The notes under the pieces: model-generated
What the model was told of the DNA's origin: nothing
Database searches by the model: none
What the model saw: the letters and a program-made list of their open reading frames with translations, nothing else
Translations under genes and position numbers: made by a program
NCBI GenBank assembly: GCA_017590115.1
Contig: JAGGNK010006448.1
Span: 2,119,849 to 2,183,848 of the forward strand
Length of the DNA stretch: 64,000 nucleotides
Direction: 5' to 3'
Source: Montifringilla adamsi
Lineage: Eukaryota > Chordata > Aves > Passeriformes > Passeridae
Shown: positions 25,909-39,920 of the stretch, piece after piece
Position numbering within the stretch: position 1 is the stretch's first letter
Layout: the number at the start of each line of letters is the position of its first letter

Positions 25909-28900
25909 TGTATTATCATGGAATAAAGACTAACAGAAAAACTCATTCCTGTGGAGCGAATTATAAATTTTCTGCTCAGCAAGGTTCTTCAGAAGTAGAC
26001 CAAGTTGTTCACAGTCTTATTCTGTTTAAGGATGAAAATGTTCAAAGACAGAAAAAAAAAAACCAAAAAACCAACCAAAAACCAGCAACAGTTTTCTGGG
26101 AATTAAGTTCCAGTGCTCAGCTGCTCATATTCTAAAGAGAGTTTCTAATAAATGCTTGTTTTTTCTAAATAGTTCCTACAAGGTGTTTTCACTTCTCTTA
26201 GAAAAACCTCCAAAATTAGCTTACTTAGCTTTAGCCTGATGTTTTTTTCTCAGCAGGAGTGAAAATTCATGAAAAAAAGGAAACCTCAAGAAGTGGGGAA
26301 ATCTGTCTTCACAATTAACTTGCAAGTGGACTAAAGTGCATGGGCATGAGTCCGTTTTTTGGATCTGAAGACGAAGCATTGTATATCTTCCTGAAAGCAG
26401 GAACAATTCCTGAAATCCTCTATGCCACACATGTTTGATGCATGCTAGCTCAGGCCTGGGAGCTGAATCTGGTCTAGCAGAGAAAAAGCATCTTATTTCC
26501 TCCCCTCCTTTCAGAGCTGGCAGAACAGCAGTGATCATTCACAGGCTCTCCAGCCGCACTAACGCTCCCTCCAGACACAGGCTGCATCAATGCCGAGTCT
26601 GTTCTTTCTTTCTTGTTTCCTTCTAAACAGAGCAGAAAATTGGGTAACTGAGCACCTACAACTCAGCTCTGAGATCACAGGGCCCTGCTTTTTACCTCTT
26701 CTGTTGCCGATTTACATTTTTTCTTCACACTTTTCTGGCAACACATATTGCAAACAAGCCTTGTCAATACTGGTAATCTCAGCACAAAATTATTTAAAAA
26801 GGGAAATAAAAACAACTCTGCTGCACACATGGGATAAGCTGGAATGTTCTTCATGGAAATAAGATGAGTATGTACATATATTCATGCCTTTCACCTTTGT
26901 TCTGTTTATTTGTTCAAAGAGCACAGACCCTCCACTTTCTAGTGCAGGACTCCCTACCTTGCTCTCCAATTTCACTTTCTTCTACTATCTCTAATTCTGA
27001 TTCTTCACACTGTACAGCACAGTAGTCAGTCCCAGTGACTGTACAATGATGACTCCTGCCTGTGCATCCACCTCTTCTTGTTGGTCAGAGTAACAAATGT
27101 AGTGTTGATTAAAAATTCTGTGTTCTGTATCCTTAGCTGACAAAATTGCCACCAGCATCTTGCCAAGTCAGTGATATTAAATGAGGACATTGTTTCCATT
27201 GGGACCGAAGCTCATGTGAATGACCTTTACTTTCTTCCTGTTCAGAAGGGTTATTACTGATAAGTTAAATATTTGATTACCCTAGATACCTATATGAAAT
27301 GCAATTATGGGTGGTCATCTGTCATACTCTGTGTCGTCAAGCAGATTTTGTTAACTACTAAATGGTTGACCACACTGAAGTGTACATTTTGGTGTTTATA
27401 TATTTATTTATGTAAAGACAGCCTTGCCACCCCCAACAGAAAGCCATCTCAGAAGACCAGATTTTTTTATGCCCCACAGCCCTTTACAAGCTCCTGTGTG
27501 AGAGTATATATTGCCAAGTATTCATCTATAACTGGGATAATATAACTACCATAACTGCTTGATCTGTCTAGGAAAAAAGGGACTAAATAATTTCATTGAT
27601 TTGGGGGACAAAAAAGTTACTGAGTGCAAGATCATACTTCAGGGATTTGGATTTCTCTTCCTAAGATACTTACTAACCAATAAATTCTGAGATTTATAGT
27701 TTTGCTTGTTTTGTTCTCCCAGAGCACCCTATCATCCTATTGAAAGAAAATTTTAATACAAGAACAAGAGAAAAACACCCTATAAATCTAAACTGCACCA
27801 CTCAAGGGCTCTACAGATTGTGTTACTAAGCATTTTCATTAACAAGGAATCCTGATGTATTTATTTTACACAAGAAGTCAGCTTTTCTGTTCAGTGTGCT
27901 ACCTTGTACCTGGCTTTACAGCCATGCATATCAATGATGTATTTCCTCATTTGAACTATGAGATCCTTGCCACATCTTCATGGCTGTTTTGTGTTTGCAA
28001 AACAAAGTAGAGTGAGGTCCCAGTACATGAACAGAGCACTAATACACTACTGCAATAAGAAGAAAACCCACTACCTCTCCTTGCATCTGTAGTTTTCCAC
28101 ACCCATTTATAGCAAGTCTCACCTGAAGCAATGTTCTGGGCTTCACCAGGCCCAGCCTCTCATAGTACTTTCCCAAGGACTGCCACTTCGTTTCTCTTCC
28201 TTAATTTCTCCCCTCTTCCCCCAGACTTGCTACCAATTCCCCAGCTGGGAACCGTCTCTCTAGAGAATCACAAGGTCAGGTTTTGTCACTGAGTGTCATA
28301 GTTTACAGAGGTAGAAATTTACACAGTTGTAGTTTCTGTATTTGGTAGTATTTGGAAAATTTCTGGTGGCTTAATCTGTACCCCAGATGGAAAGTGTTCC
28401 TGAAAGCTGCAGAAACCAGACATTCAAATTCTGAGAGAGGGGAACTCATGACTACCATCAATGAGCTGGAAGAGTTACTGCATCTTTTTACTGGCCTTGC
28501 ACAGATCTGTTGCATCATGTGGGCAACATTCCTCTTCTTCTCTCTATTACTAAAATCAACCCAATTTCCACCCAGCAAATAGTCAGTCTGTGGTAAGTAG
28601 AGTTCTTCCACTTTTAATTAATTATGCAGCAGAGCACTAAGGTACTTCTCACACATATCAAAAAGCCAAATTTCAACAATTCCTTATTTATCATTACACC
28701 AGCTCACCAGCCACAATGATATCCAGCTTGGACACAGGACTCATAAAGTCTGGCCAAGCTGCCATTCTTTTCAGTGGAGTCAAACATAGGATTTCCCAAT
28801 AGGAGGAGGAAACCAGAGTATTGTTTTCATGAACTGGCCCTCTTAACACTTTCTTACCAAGGCAGAATTGCATTTATACTCTCAAGTCTCATGAGAAAGG

Positions 28901-31900
28901 CAAGGTTTGATTAAGATAAAAATTTCTTCTGTAAATTGTTCCAGTTGCACTCAGTACAAAGTCTATTTTTCCTGATAAATACACCATAACACTTTTCCAA
29001 GAGCCTTGATTAGGCTGGTAACCAAGAAATTCCACTCCTCTGGGCTTCACTGGGTCAAGGTGACTTCATGGGCTTGCTCTCTTGGTCATCCACTTGAAAA
29101 ACTAGGTGGCCCTCACTGTGGCTATTCCCTGGTCAGGGAAAACTACAAACATCTTTAGGATGACAATAACCTTCTTTAGAAAGGCAAGAACAAAATTCTG
29201 ATGGCTTTTTGCCATCAAAATAAAGCTCAAGATTTCACTCCACCTCTGCTAAAGCAAAAACTGAACTGAGGACTTGGGTGTTTATATTCACTATTACTAT
29301 GTATGTGAATTTATGCAGGGATTTAAACTGGGCAAGATCTAAATGAAGTTGCCTCTTCAGGTTTTTTGAAACGTAACATAATGCATTCTGCTGGCAAGGA
29401 ATGTTCCCCCACTGGTAAAAGGGCGTATGTCTCCCCTTGGGATGTCAAGTATTCAATTATTTGAGAGAAATTATTCTGCTATTTCCAACAGACATTTCAA
29501 GTTCTGTTTAGGAAAGGATAAAAACATACAAAGTTGAACAAGCTTTGCAACTGTCAGATTTTTTACCTGGCCCTTCCCTACACACTAGCGACAGGGAAAA
29601 AAATCCATGTTTGCAGGCTTTATGAAATCAATTTTATTTCACTTCATCCCACAATAATTAGGTAGGTTAATCACTTCGTAACAATGCTGCCCAACAAAAG
29701 AAAGGGAATTCATAGTCATATAGTACAGTAGTTAAATGAATATTTTTTAACAGGAGGTTAAATGGCCACCCCTTTTCAGGTTAGCAAACTTTTTCCTTTG
29801 ATTTGAAATTGTCTCAGGGACGAGGGAAGGAACCAAGTTTCCATCTATGCAGAAAAATCATCCTGTCACCAGGAGAATTTCTTGAAGACACCTTAGTACG
29901 GACATCAGATGTCACATCCTTCATCCACATGATGCTCCTTGTCCTATTTAGTGCTACATCATATTTCCATGGCCTCGCTATCAATATTTAATGTATTTAT
30001 TATTTACACTACCATCACTACAATTTATTTTCACACTTAGAAGCACACTCACATTACAAGGGAAACCTTGCAAAGAAGCAAAGGGAATCTGCTCTCTTGG
30101 AAGCTGTCATATCCCTCTCAACTGCATCTCCTACAATGCTGAGAATCAAGGGATGGTAACAATGGGACACTTCATTCACCTTGCTAATTTATGCATGTTG
30201 CTCATTAGCAGAGGTCGACACATCTGAGTGGCTGGAAGACAGGGCTCTGAATTTCAAGTATCTTAACTGCGCAGTCAGCAGAACTGGTCTAAGATCCAGC
30301 GGTCTCTTGTTTGCCACAGTCTTCCTGCATATATTAGCCCAAAGCCAGTTGTGCTGACCCAGGATGCAATTCATTAATCTCTGGAATACCTACTGCTGCC
30401 CTGAAAACATTTATTCTCTCAAATCTTCACCAACAGGATGTTTGGCTTAATAACTTAAATCCACATCAGGACTCATTTAGTTCTACTTTTTAAATTTCCA
30501 TTTTTGGAGAAAATAACCCAAGAAAATAGACACTTCTAGATATTTTCCCCTTCCTAATCTGTTAATATCTCTGCCTGTTTACTATATGAGATTTTACAAA
30601 CAGTCACCAAATAAAGCATCAGCTAGTGCTGCCAACATAGTAATTAAGAACAACTAGTGTGCTTACATTCAAGCTTTTATGGGAGAAATCAGAGTCTGTT
30701 AAAATCTAGCAAAACTCAACTCTGCACATATGTTGTTTTGCTTTGTTTTGTTAAATGGGATGGAACATACCAGAACTTTAAAGATCAAAAAACACCCATA
30801 ATTTCCTAAAACATTTGGAGCCTTCACATGCAGTAAAAAGGGATAATTATCAAAGCATTTTGCTGTCACAATTGTTCATTTGGAAGAGGCACAGGAAAAA
30901 AACAACCAAATCCAGAACTCCCAGCATAACAGAATGGCATCGCTGTAACTGCAGTAAATAAGAGAAAGTGTTAGACAAATGGAGGGGGGCATCAGAGTGG
31001 CATTCAGCACAGGATCAGATAAGACAACAATGGCCATCACAAGCAACCCCAGTAAGACCAGCCAGACATGTCACCCTGGTAATGGGGTCCCCATACCCCA
31101 TGAGCCCCACGGAGCCACCCCCACTCTGGGCAGGTGCCCCTGCTGACACTGCCTCGGACGTGAGGATGACTGCTCAAGGTACCTTGTGACCCCTTTCACA
31201 GAGGTGAAAACACACATTTCAAGAGGCAGAAGGAGCAGGGCTCTTCCTTTCCATCCCACTTCTCATTTCTTTGCCCCGTTACATACTTTTACCCTAAACA
31301 GAAGGGATAGAGCAACGAGGACTGTTGTTGCAGTCTGAAGTAGCGTTTGACCCAAGACCACAATCTGGACACACAACTTGATGCGCTAAGCATTTTTTTC
31401 AGGAGTATTGTTTTCAGCAAGCCATTTACTTCAATTACATCCCTAAATCCTCTTTGGAATCTCCCATTTCCAAGGCCACCACCTCCCCCTTTGCCTCGGT
31501 AGGAAAGTGGAAGTCTGTAATGAATTTCATGTTAGCTGTAACATCAACCACGAAATCCATTTCTCATTTGCATCTCACACTTGGCCACTCAAATGCAACC
31601 ATATGAGTTACACATACGTAGGTAGTGTTTAATACTGACAGAATGGATTTTGTAATAGTAATAATGTCAATTACGTGTGACCTAGAAGCATCTTGTGGCA
31701 CGATGAAGTCCCTTGCCTGCCATGCACTCGCCCCACAGCAGGCACAGAATGATGCTGTAGCACTTACTGCCAATGCATTTGCTCCAGGTAGTGTTAAACA
31801 GCTTTGTTCCCTGGCCAGTTATTTCTTGCTTTTGTTAGGGTCTTTTCTACAAAAACAAGCTGTCTGAATTTCAGTATATTTTATGTTCATTAAATCACAG

Positions 31901-34900
31901 TCATTTTCATAATATCTTTAAGCTTTTCAGTGGCTGACGGCCTGGCAGGTGGACCTTTTGCAACTTTTCATACTAGAAGCCTGATAAACGTCTTCTGGAA
32001 AAAGCAGGCAAGGAGAGGGTATGTAAAATCATAGAGTATCAGCCAAACGAGTGGTGCATAGTGTGCTGCTCTCTGCTTCACACCAGGATGGTAAATCCTA
32101 CTGTCTTGTTTCTGTGACAAAAAATTGAGCAATAACAAAAAATTGTCCAGTGCTCATCTGGTTTTGTGACAGGCTGCTCTTATTTCAGCCTCTCGAGTTC
32201 AAAGAGCAGAGATGTGGTTTACACAGATGTCCTATGGGTGAGCTTGTATTTCTGAAAGGCTGAAGTCTAACCATACCCATCTGAAAGCACTGCATTTAAA
32301 AGCCATTTTGAAAGACAACTCTGTTATGAAGTCCCACATTATTTCAATGCCCATCTTACTCAACAATACCTTTTGAAAGTATAGACAAATTAAATGCACA
32401 GCTTGTCATTAAAGCAATGTGTTACATTTTAATAGAGTGAAGACAGGGAAAGGTTTGGAGCCCCAGAGCACTGCACATGATTTTTCCTGGGTATTCTTAA
32501 TCCTGCTCTGTATGATTTTTGTGGGGGCAGTTGTGGACATATTACCCCTACCTCCTCTCCCTCTTCCTCCTGCCACCACAGTATCATACTGGTATCATCT
32601 TTTTGGGACTGGACTGAATCACACAGCTGTATGAACGCACATGTTTTCCAGGCAGAAGAGTAAATGTTAGCACTAAACACAACCAGCAAATGCTGCAAGT
32701 ACGTAGCAGAAAACATCAGAAAGTAACCTATTCTCAATTTCTGACTGGGCTGTAAGTCAGAAATGCTACTTTACTGTTTGCAATGACTGAAGTGAGTGTT
32801 TAATCCTTCCAGTAGGTTCACATTTTAGGTGAGTATCATTAGGAGAAATCCTTACTGACACTAATATGGTGATGATGCCTATGGTGCTACTTCATGCTTT
32901 TCTACCACATACACATCACCAGACAAAATGCAAGCCAAATACTGGCATGGGATTTCTAAAAAATCTCTTAGGAAAATGTTAGGTTTTCTTTTTCTGAAGT
33001 AGTGATTAAAAAAATAATTGAATAAAACAATTGTGTGGCCAGACTGCTTCTGCTTTGCTGGCAAACCTGCCAGAAACTACAGGCTCCCAACTCTGGGACA
33101 AAAGAGCTATTATAGACCAAATATTCACAGGAATTCAAAGCTGCTACCTCATGTTCTGGCAGAAGTCCCTGAAAAAGGTGGTGCTGTGATTTATGTGCCA
33201 TTCAATGTTGTTTTCAAGACATTCATTGAACTGAAGAAGCACCATTAGAATACATCAAGCACACATCAAAACCCATCTAAATCAACAGTGGCTGAAAATA
33301 CATCATGTGCTTGACATACAGTAATTGACACGTCATATTTTATTTGACATTTCAAGGACAGTAGTGCCTACTGAAATGGAAATACAGTAACAAAAATATT
33401 TTTTATTTGAGCTAACCAAAATCTAACAGGGCATTTTGATGAAAAGCTGGTCATTGAATATCAGAAGAAAGAAGTAATTAAAATAGTGAAATCTCTAATG
33501 ACTCAAATTATGAAACACAGAAGAGTCAACTTACAAGAATATAACTCTACTAACACATCATTATCTCAGGGGAAAATTCTGGTCACACTGACTAACAGCC
33601 TACTATTGATTGCCATGGAGCCATCATTTCAGCCATCCCTGTCCACTCCGTTTGCAGCTCTGCCTGGGTTTAGGTCTACAACTAAAACTGCCAGGACTAT
33701 CAGCATTATAACTGATACAGAAACATGGATCAACGTGATGGGAGTACAGGGAGTCATGCACACAGCATGGGTCACGCTCTTTTTCCCAGCACAGACAAGA
33801 CATTGTGAGGTAGCAGAATTTTGAATCACATATGCTTCACCTGACACCTCATCCTCTCTCCTGAAGGCAGCTGCATAGGGACATCACCTGTAATAACAAA
33901 GGTCCTACAGGACATCTTGACAGAAGAAAGGGGGATGTAATATGAACCATTCAAGGAGCAGCAGCCACATATGCTACTCTTTACAACAAGACTAGGAGAT
34001 TCCCTCAAATTTAATACCCAACACTCAACAGATTGAGAGCTCACTGTCATACTTTCTTCTTTGCCACTTATAAAGATCACTATCAAAAGGTCCTTATATT
34101 CTTTTCCTTCTCTTAAATAACCTAAAGGGTTTTTTTTCCACCATATGCTGTGATGCAAAAGTAGGGTGCTGACAGTTTTTAAATTGAGGGCTAAACTGAC
34201 TAAATTAATCTGCTGTCACTGTTTCACCTAATGCATGCTGTACGGTTTTAATTGATTATTTCTTGTTCCATCTTCTCGCCATTTCCAAGACATGAGGTTG
34301 CACTGCCCTGAACTGCTGTTCAGTCAAGCCAAATGTATTTAACTCTTTTACTCTGCCCTCTCAGCTACACCCTCTAGCAATCTAAGCAGTTTGCTGCTTC
34401 TCTCAGGTTTTATTCAGATTTGTACATGCACTGAATGCAGCACCCTTCCCTGAAGTAATGCCACATTCTCACCAAATGCAGGAAGGACCCAGGTGCTGTA
34501 TGTGTAATCTAATGATACTACGTTGTGTCGATGCCATGTAGGAAAAGTCATTAAAAATAAGGATGGTCAGCATAAAGAGTGAAGCAAGCATGCAGAAACC
34601 TAACATCCCAGTAAATACTTGCTGTGATGTATTCTTCCCTCCATTTTTTTTCTTTGTAAGCTTTTGCTTCAAAGAATGCAATGAATTTATTAATGAATAA
34701 ATGTTCAATATGTCAGAGAATACAAACAAACTAATTTACCTATTTTTTTTAACTAAGGTCCTGCTGATACATTCTGAGATATCTATGCCCAAGTAAGAAA
34801 GTAAACAGAAACCTTGTGCTAGTGTAGAAGTTTATTAAACCAGAAGCAGGAAAAGGGAGATTGAGAAGGCGGTAATCATGTTAGACCAGCAAGCAGAGAA

Positions 34901-36999
34901 TTTTAATCCCCCCACAACCCTCAAAAAGTTTTTGGTGAATCTTTTTAATTGCAGCAACTACAAAGAAAAATAGTATGAGTAATGTGTCATATGCCTAATT
35001 CTTCTTTCAGAGCTGTGGAGAATTGAGCAAGGTAGAGAAAGATACAGTGCCAGAGTTTCATTTTAGGCTTCAGAATTAAATACAGAGATCAAGTGCTTCA
35101 AAGGACATGAAAGAAAAAAGACTTCATGTACTTTGTGAATTTAACTTCTTCTTAATAGTTGTGTCTATGCTTCCATAACAAGACAAGAGCATACTGGGGG
35201 AAAATGGAAAAAGACAAAACTACTAACGAATGTGAAGTCATTTTCAAGACTCAGAATAGGATAACTCAAAGAACTGAGAACAAAAAGGAAGAGTAACACT
35301 ATAAAGCGATTTTTGACAGCCCTCTTTTTAGAAAGTGGCTGAGCAGATTTATCAAAGTATGTGAAATGCCTGATCCTAAGCTGAACTTCTATGAAAACAG
35401 AATCAAATTCCTTTATGTTCGTAGGTCAAAGAAACGCTGCCAGCACCAAAGGAAAGGACAAAGAGCACTTTCTGATTTTAAATTAGGGAGTGCTCCATGT
35501 ACAGACACAAGTGCCTCTATATATCCAGCTAAAATGTGGTCCCTGAGCCCAGAGTGTGTTTACACATTTAATTGACTAAAACTGAGAGGTCAAAGTCTGA
35601 ATAGCTGAAAATTAAAAGAGCATTCAATGACACAAGTGAAAAGGAGGCTAAGTGAAATATATAGAGAATGACAATATGCAAACTCACTCAAAATGCTTTT
35701 TCTAATTAACAGTTATATCAAGGCTCTGGAAGAAGGATGCACCAGAGATGATAAGACATAATGATCCTGTAATAGGTGTCTTTTCTGAAAGCACACACAG
35801 AACCAAATGTTAGGACACAGCATTTCAAGCCTGTACATGCTGTGCTGAGCCCAGTTCTGCTCTGCTCTGCCTGATGTCTGCCCTCTTTCCCCTGGCCCCA
35901 TCTACAACCCATCAAGGAAAACGAGGCCGTTCCACCACCCTGCAAGCCATACATCAGGAATGGGCCATTCTCATACATCCAAGTCAGGACAGTCTGCTTG
36001 AAATGCCATACTCCTACTCCTATATGCATGCAATGAGATCCATCACTTCAGGAACTGGATGGGATATGCTGCGTTATGCAATGGTTGTGCTATGAGGCAG
36101 CTTGCTTCCCAGTCCTCATGAAAACATGAGCTTCTGCTTGCCCCATAGCAGGAGAGCACAGGTACCTGGGGTCATCAACAGTGTTTGCTTGTTCCTGCAA
36201 GCTCAGACTTTGGTAGGGTACTGCCTTGGTGGGAGGGACTGGCCTTGTGCAAGAGAGTTTCTCTCCCCAGAAGGACCCATCACTGGATCTTCCCTTGGGG
36301 TTGTGAAACCGGATGAGGAGGAGCAGAGGGAGCAGCAAAGGAGACAAAGACAACTGAAGGCATCAAATGTGACACAGGAGAAAATGTGTCTGCCATTGTT
36401 CCAGTTTGAGGTGCAAGTCTTCAGGTTGTGTGGAGTAAGGTCATTGAGTCTAAGTGCAATTATGAGAGGGAAAAGTGTAAGACAACTAAATGAGCAGTTC
36501 TTCTTTTTGATTTTTGAGTGCCAAGTCACAGCCTTACTCCAATCAGCTCCACACTGGAACTTTTTTGTGCACCTGCAATGCTCATCTCCCTGATTAAGCT
36601 GCCTCCTGTTGTGCGTGCTAACTTCTCAATATGGTGTTACACAAAGAACTGAGAGGCTGGAGCTGAAGAAAAATCTGAGGGGGAGGGCACAAAGGAGGTG
36701 AGAAAAGCCCTGCAACACCTCAGTGGGGACAGTCCCTCTGTATACACCCTTTTACACACGGCTGCCTTTCTATCCATACTCCCAGGATACTCTGCAAGCC
36801 CTTGCAAAGAATGCCATCAGCTTGGAAAGTACTGAGCAGACTTTTAAAATCAAGCAAGAACAAGGAAAAAGACACTTGTTGGGTTAACAAGTCCTAACAC
36901 AGATCACAATTCTCACAGCATCTTTACATGTACTCTTCTAAATCTAATTTGCTTTCAATGCAACTGTGTACAGAAATACAGCCAAGGTTTAAAATTCAG

Positions 37000-37030
37000 G
37001 TCAAATATTAAGTTCAAGTCAAATATTAAG
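37000..37030. repeat. Tandem near-duplicate of GTCAAATATTAAG
   Basis: The 13-base unit GTCAAATATTAAG occurs twice (37000-37012 and 37018-37030), separated by TTCAA. It looks like a small replication-slippage duplication. Confidence 0.85.
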
Positions 37031-39217
37031 GGGCCATGCCACCTTAGAAGCTTATCTTCTAATCACCTTGGTTACCTGCTACACACATACTTTCCAGTCT
37101 GTTGTCATGTTACACAGTTTGTGCTTCAAATTAAAATTTAAAGAAAATTCAAAACACCTCTACAACTCAACTAGGCCATTAGGTTTGGAATTCAATATTG
37201 TTATAGGAAATGAAACATTTTAAAAGATGAAAAAAGCAAAACAGGTATTTCTGTGTATCCTAGCGATATCACATACAGGAATGAAAACTACATCATACTA
37301 AATACAACGTTGAAGGAAATGTTTTCAGTCCTAGTTATCTGTACATAGCTTAGCCAAGATTTTTCGTCAACTCCTCTAATCATGTAATAATTGTATTTGT
37401 ATTGCAGGAGTATTGTCCTCCTTTTACCACTATGTTAAGTAGCAATTTTCACATGCTGAGAACATTTTAATTGAAATTAATACCTTAGATTACAAGTAAA
37501 CAAAAAAGCACTTACTAAAAATAAAAAATACTTTTAGAAGTTCTTATTATTACTACTGAAACGAAAAGCAAAGAAAGCAGTTCCATTGCTTTGAGGGGTT
37601 TTCCTCTACTATTGTTTTCACATACACATGAATGCCAATCCTGAAGAGGCAAAAAACGTTAGGTCTTGACTCTAGATGGCAGCAGCCTCCTTTAGATTTT
37701 GGTTTTCTCCTTCCCTAGTGTCCTGGTCTTTTGTTCCTTAACGCTCCAAACAATCCTATACTTCCTTCTCTTCCCCCAAAAGAAAGACTTCAGTGCTCCA
37801 AGCTGCACAGTTTGGGGAAAGTGACTGGAAGGCATCTTCCGTTAAAGAAATTAGGCCATTCCTGCAGTTAAGCTACAAGGTTCTTCAAAGCATGCAGGAT
37901 AATTGAGGTCTGAAATGGGAAAAAAGAAAGGAAGATATTTTTCCCGCCCCCTTTTCCTATCAGTCACCTGAAGAAATATTGGAAAATGTTGCTTTTTTTC
38001 AGCTAACAACAGTCCCTCAGAAAGGAAGGGGCAAAAGACAGAGAAAAAAAGAAAAGAGGCACCCAAGAAATGGAATGAAAAGGTGCCATTTCATAATGAA
38101 TCTGAACTGGGAAAAAAGTCTACCTAAACAATATGACTTTAAAGCCCTGAACAATTGTACAAATCTCTGTCTTTGGACATGGTGTACTGACACTATGCTG
38201 GTGGAGTCCATTAGATGAGCCAAGGCTACTTTATGTATCATAAAACTTAACACATAAAGAAAGCTACTGCTCAAGGAAAAACACCTTGTCTGAACACCTC
38301 TCCTTTTCTCCTAACATTTACCTTTAGCTCTGGCACTCAGCCATTAGTATTGGCCAGTAAGTCACTGCCCCATGCTGTTGCTAGTTCTTCCCCACAATGG
38401 GTTTAGGTTAGATACTGTGCCTCCTCCAGCTTGTTAGTACTTCTCACATGTCCTTTGACAAGACCACAACTCCAACATTCACATGAATGAAACACAGGAA
38501 TACCTTAAACAGAGATTCCCAGAGGTTCATGTATGCATAATTCCTTAACATTTGTAAACTGCCGCAATTAGAGCTGATTCTGTGAGCCCTTAAGCACACA
38601 AGACACTTTATTTGGGCAAACAATCCCAGTTCAGCTGGATCAGACTGCCCTGTGCAGTTTCCCATAAACGTGTTGTAAAAACCAAGCTACTATATTTTAA
38701 GTTCACAGGCACTATCAGAATTTTGAGGATTCCCACATACATGTATGGCCATGATTGGGACACACAGGGACATCAGAAAGCACCCAGGGAACAGCGTTTT
38801 GGAATAGTTACAGATGGAGGGCACTTACTGCGGTGCTCTAGAGCATCAACATGTTATGTTTGGGCTATTTTCAAAACTGTAACCCTAACCCTCTCCACCC
38901 CAAGCCACAGACACCTCTAACGGTATGGAGAAGCAGGTTAGGGAGCTAACATGTGCCAGTGCCCTCCCTGGCATGATTCACCAGCTCAACTTGGGTACCC
39001 ACACAAGACAAGTGGCAAATACCCATGACTAGGGACAGGGACTGGACTCTGCCTGTTAGATTTGTCCATTCATACGTGCAACCAGGTTATCCCTGCTGCT
39101 TTTGAGAAAGGAACTATCACCAAGTTATGTCACTGCTAAAGGGCTCAGATGTTAAATCAACAAATGAAGATTTCCACTCACATATATTCCAAAACTTGAC
39201 TTCCTTGTCATATCACA

Positions 39218-39261
39218 ACTAGAAGATACAGAGACACTAGAAGACACAGAGTGTCTTCTAG
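39218..39261. repeat. Direct repeat overlapping an 11-bp-arm hairpin
   Basis: ACTAGAAGATACAGAG (39218-39233) is repeated with one change at 39236-39251. The second copy and the bases after it form a perfect hairpin: CTAGAAGACAC (39237-39247), loop AGA, then GTGTCTTCTAG (39251-39261). Confidence 0.9.
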
Positions 39262-39794
39262 AAGACCACACTCACACTATCCCAAGGCTTTTTAATTGCA
39301 AGCCCCAACTACCCAACACCGACAGAAACAGTTCTGTGTTGTGTGTGGGTTAAAAACCCCTGGAACTGGTGTATCTATACCTTGAATTCTGCAATTGGAT
39401 TCAAATGGTGAAACTTGTGTCAGTGTGGGACCCCAAGAAAATGAAAGGCATCCTCTGAAGGTGCAAGACTTGCTTGGCATGAGTGTACTTGCAGCACCGG
39501 GATCAAAATCTTTGCTTTTGGGTCTAACACAATTACAATTCAGAAATGGCAAGTGAACCATGGCCACTTAAAAAACTGCATCTCAAGGGCCCAACACAAT
39601 TTATGAGAGCAGCAGAAATCATCAGTGGTCTCACCCTTAGGACTACAGTAATAAACAGTTCATTTTTGTGCTACCAGAAAGAGCAAAAAGAGAGCAAACA
39701 AAGCAGTAAACCTCCATCTTCCCTTTACTCTCAATTATTATCAGGTTTATCTATAATTCATTGGTTTTACTATGAGAATCAACATAAAATCTGT

Positions 39795-39920
39795 TGAACA
39801 GAGTACAGATTTATGAATTTATTTTCTCAATACCCATGTGAGGCTGATGGACAATGTTACTACCATTTTTCAGAGAAAGGAATGACACACAGAATAATTA
39901 ACTGCCCAATTTTTTTCTTC
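39795..39920 (-). mobile_element. Possible degraded MIR-like fragment
   Basis: The plus strand reads CAATACCCATGTGAGGCTGATG, then ACTACCATTTTTCAGAGAAAGGAATGACACACAGAATAATTAACTGCCCAA. The order resembles a reverse-complemented MIR core (CCC-TGTGAGG, CATTTTACAGA, GTTAAGTAACTTGCCCAA). It is diverged, and the call rests on block order only. Confidence 0.4.

Noticed and set aside
25698..26135. 145-codon plus-strand frame ending in a Lys/Asn/Gln-rich run
   Set aside because: The C-terminal run comes from an A-rich tract; the rest has no recognisable family.
38880..38892. TAACCCTAACCCT, telomere-like repeat
   Set aside because: Only two units; expected by chance and not an interstitial telomeric array.
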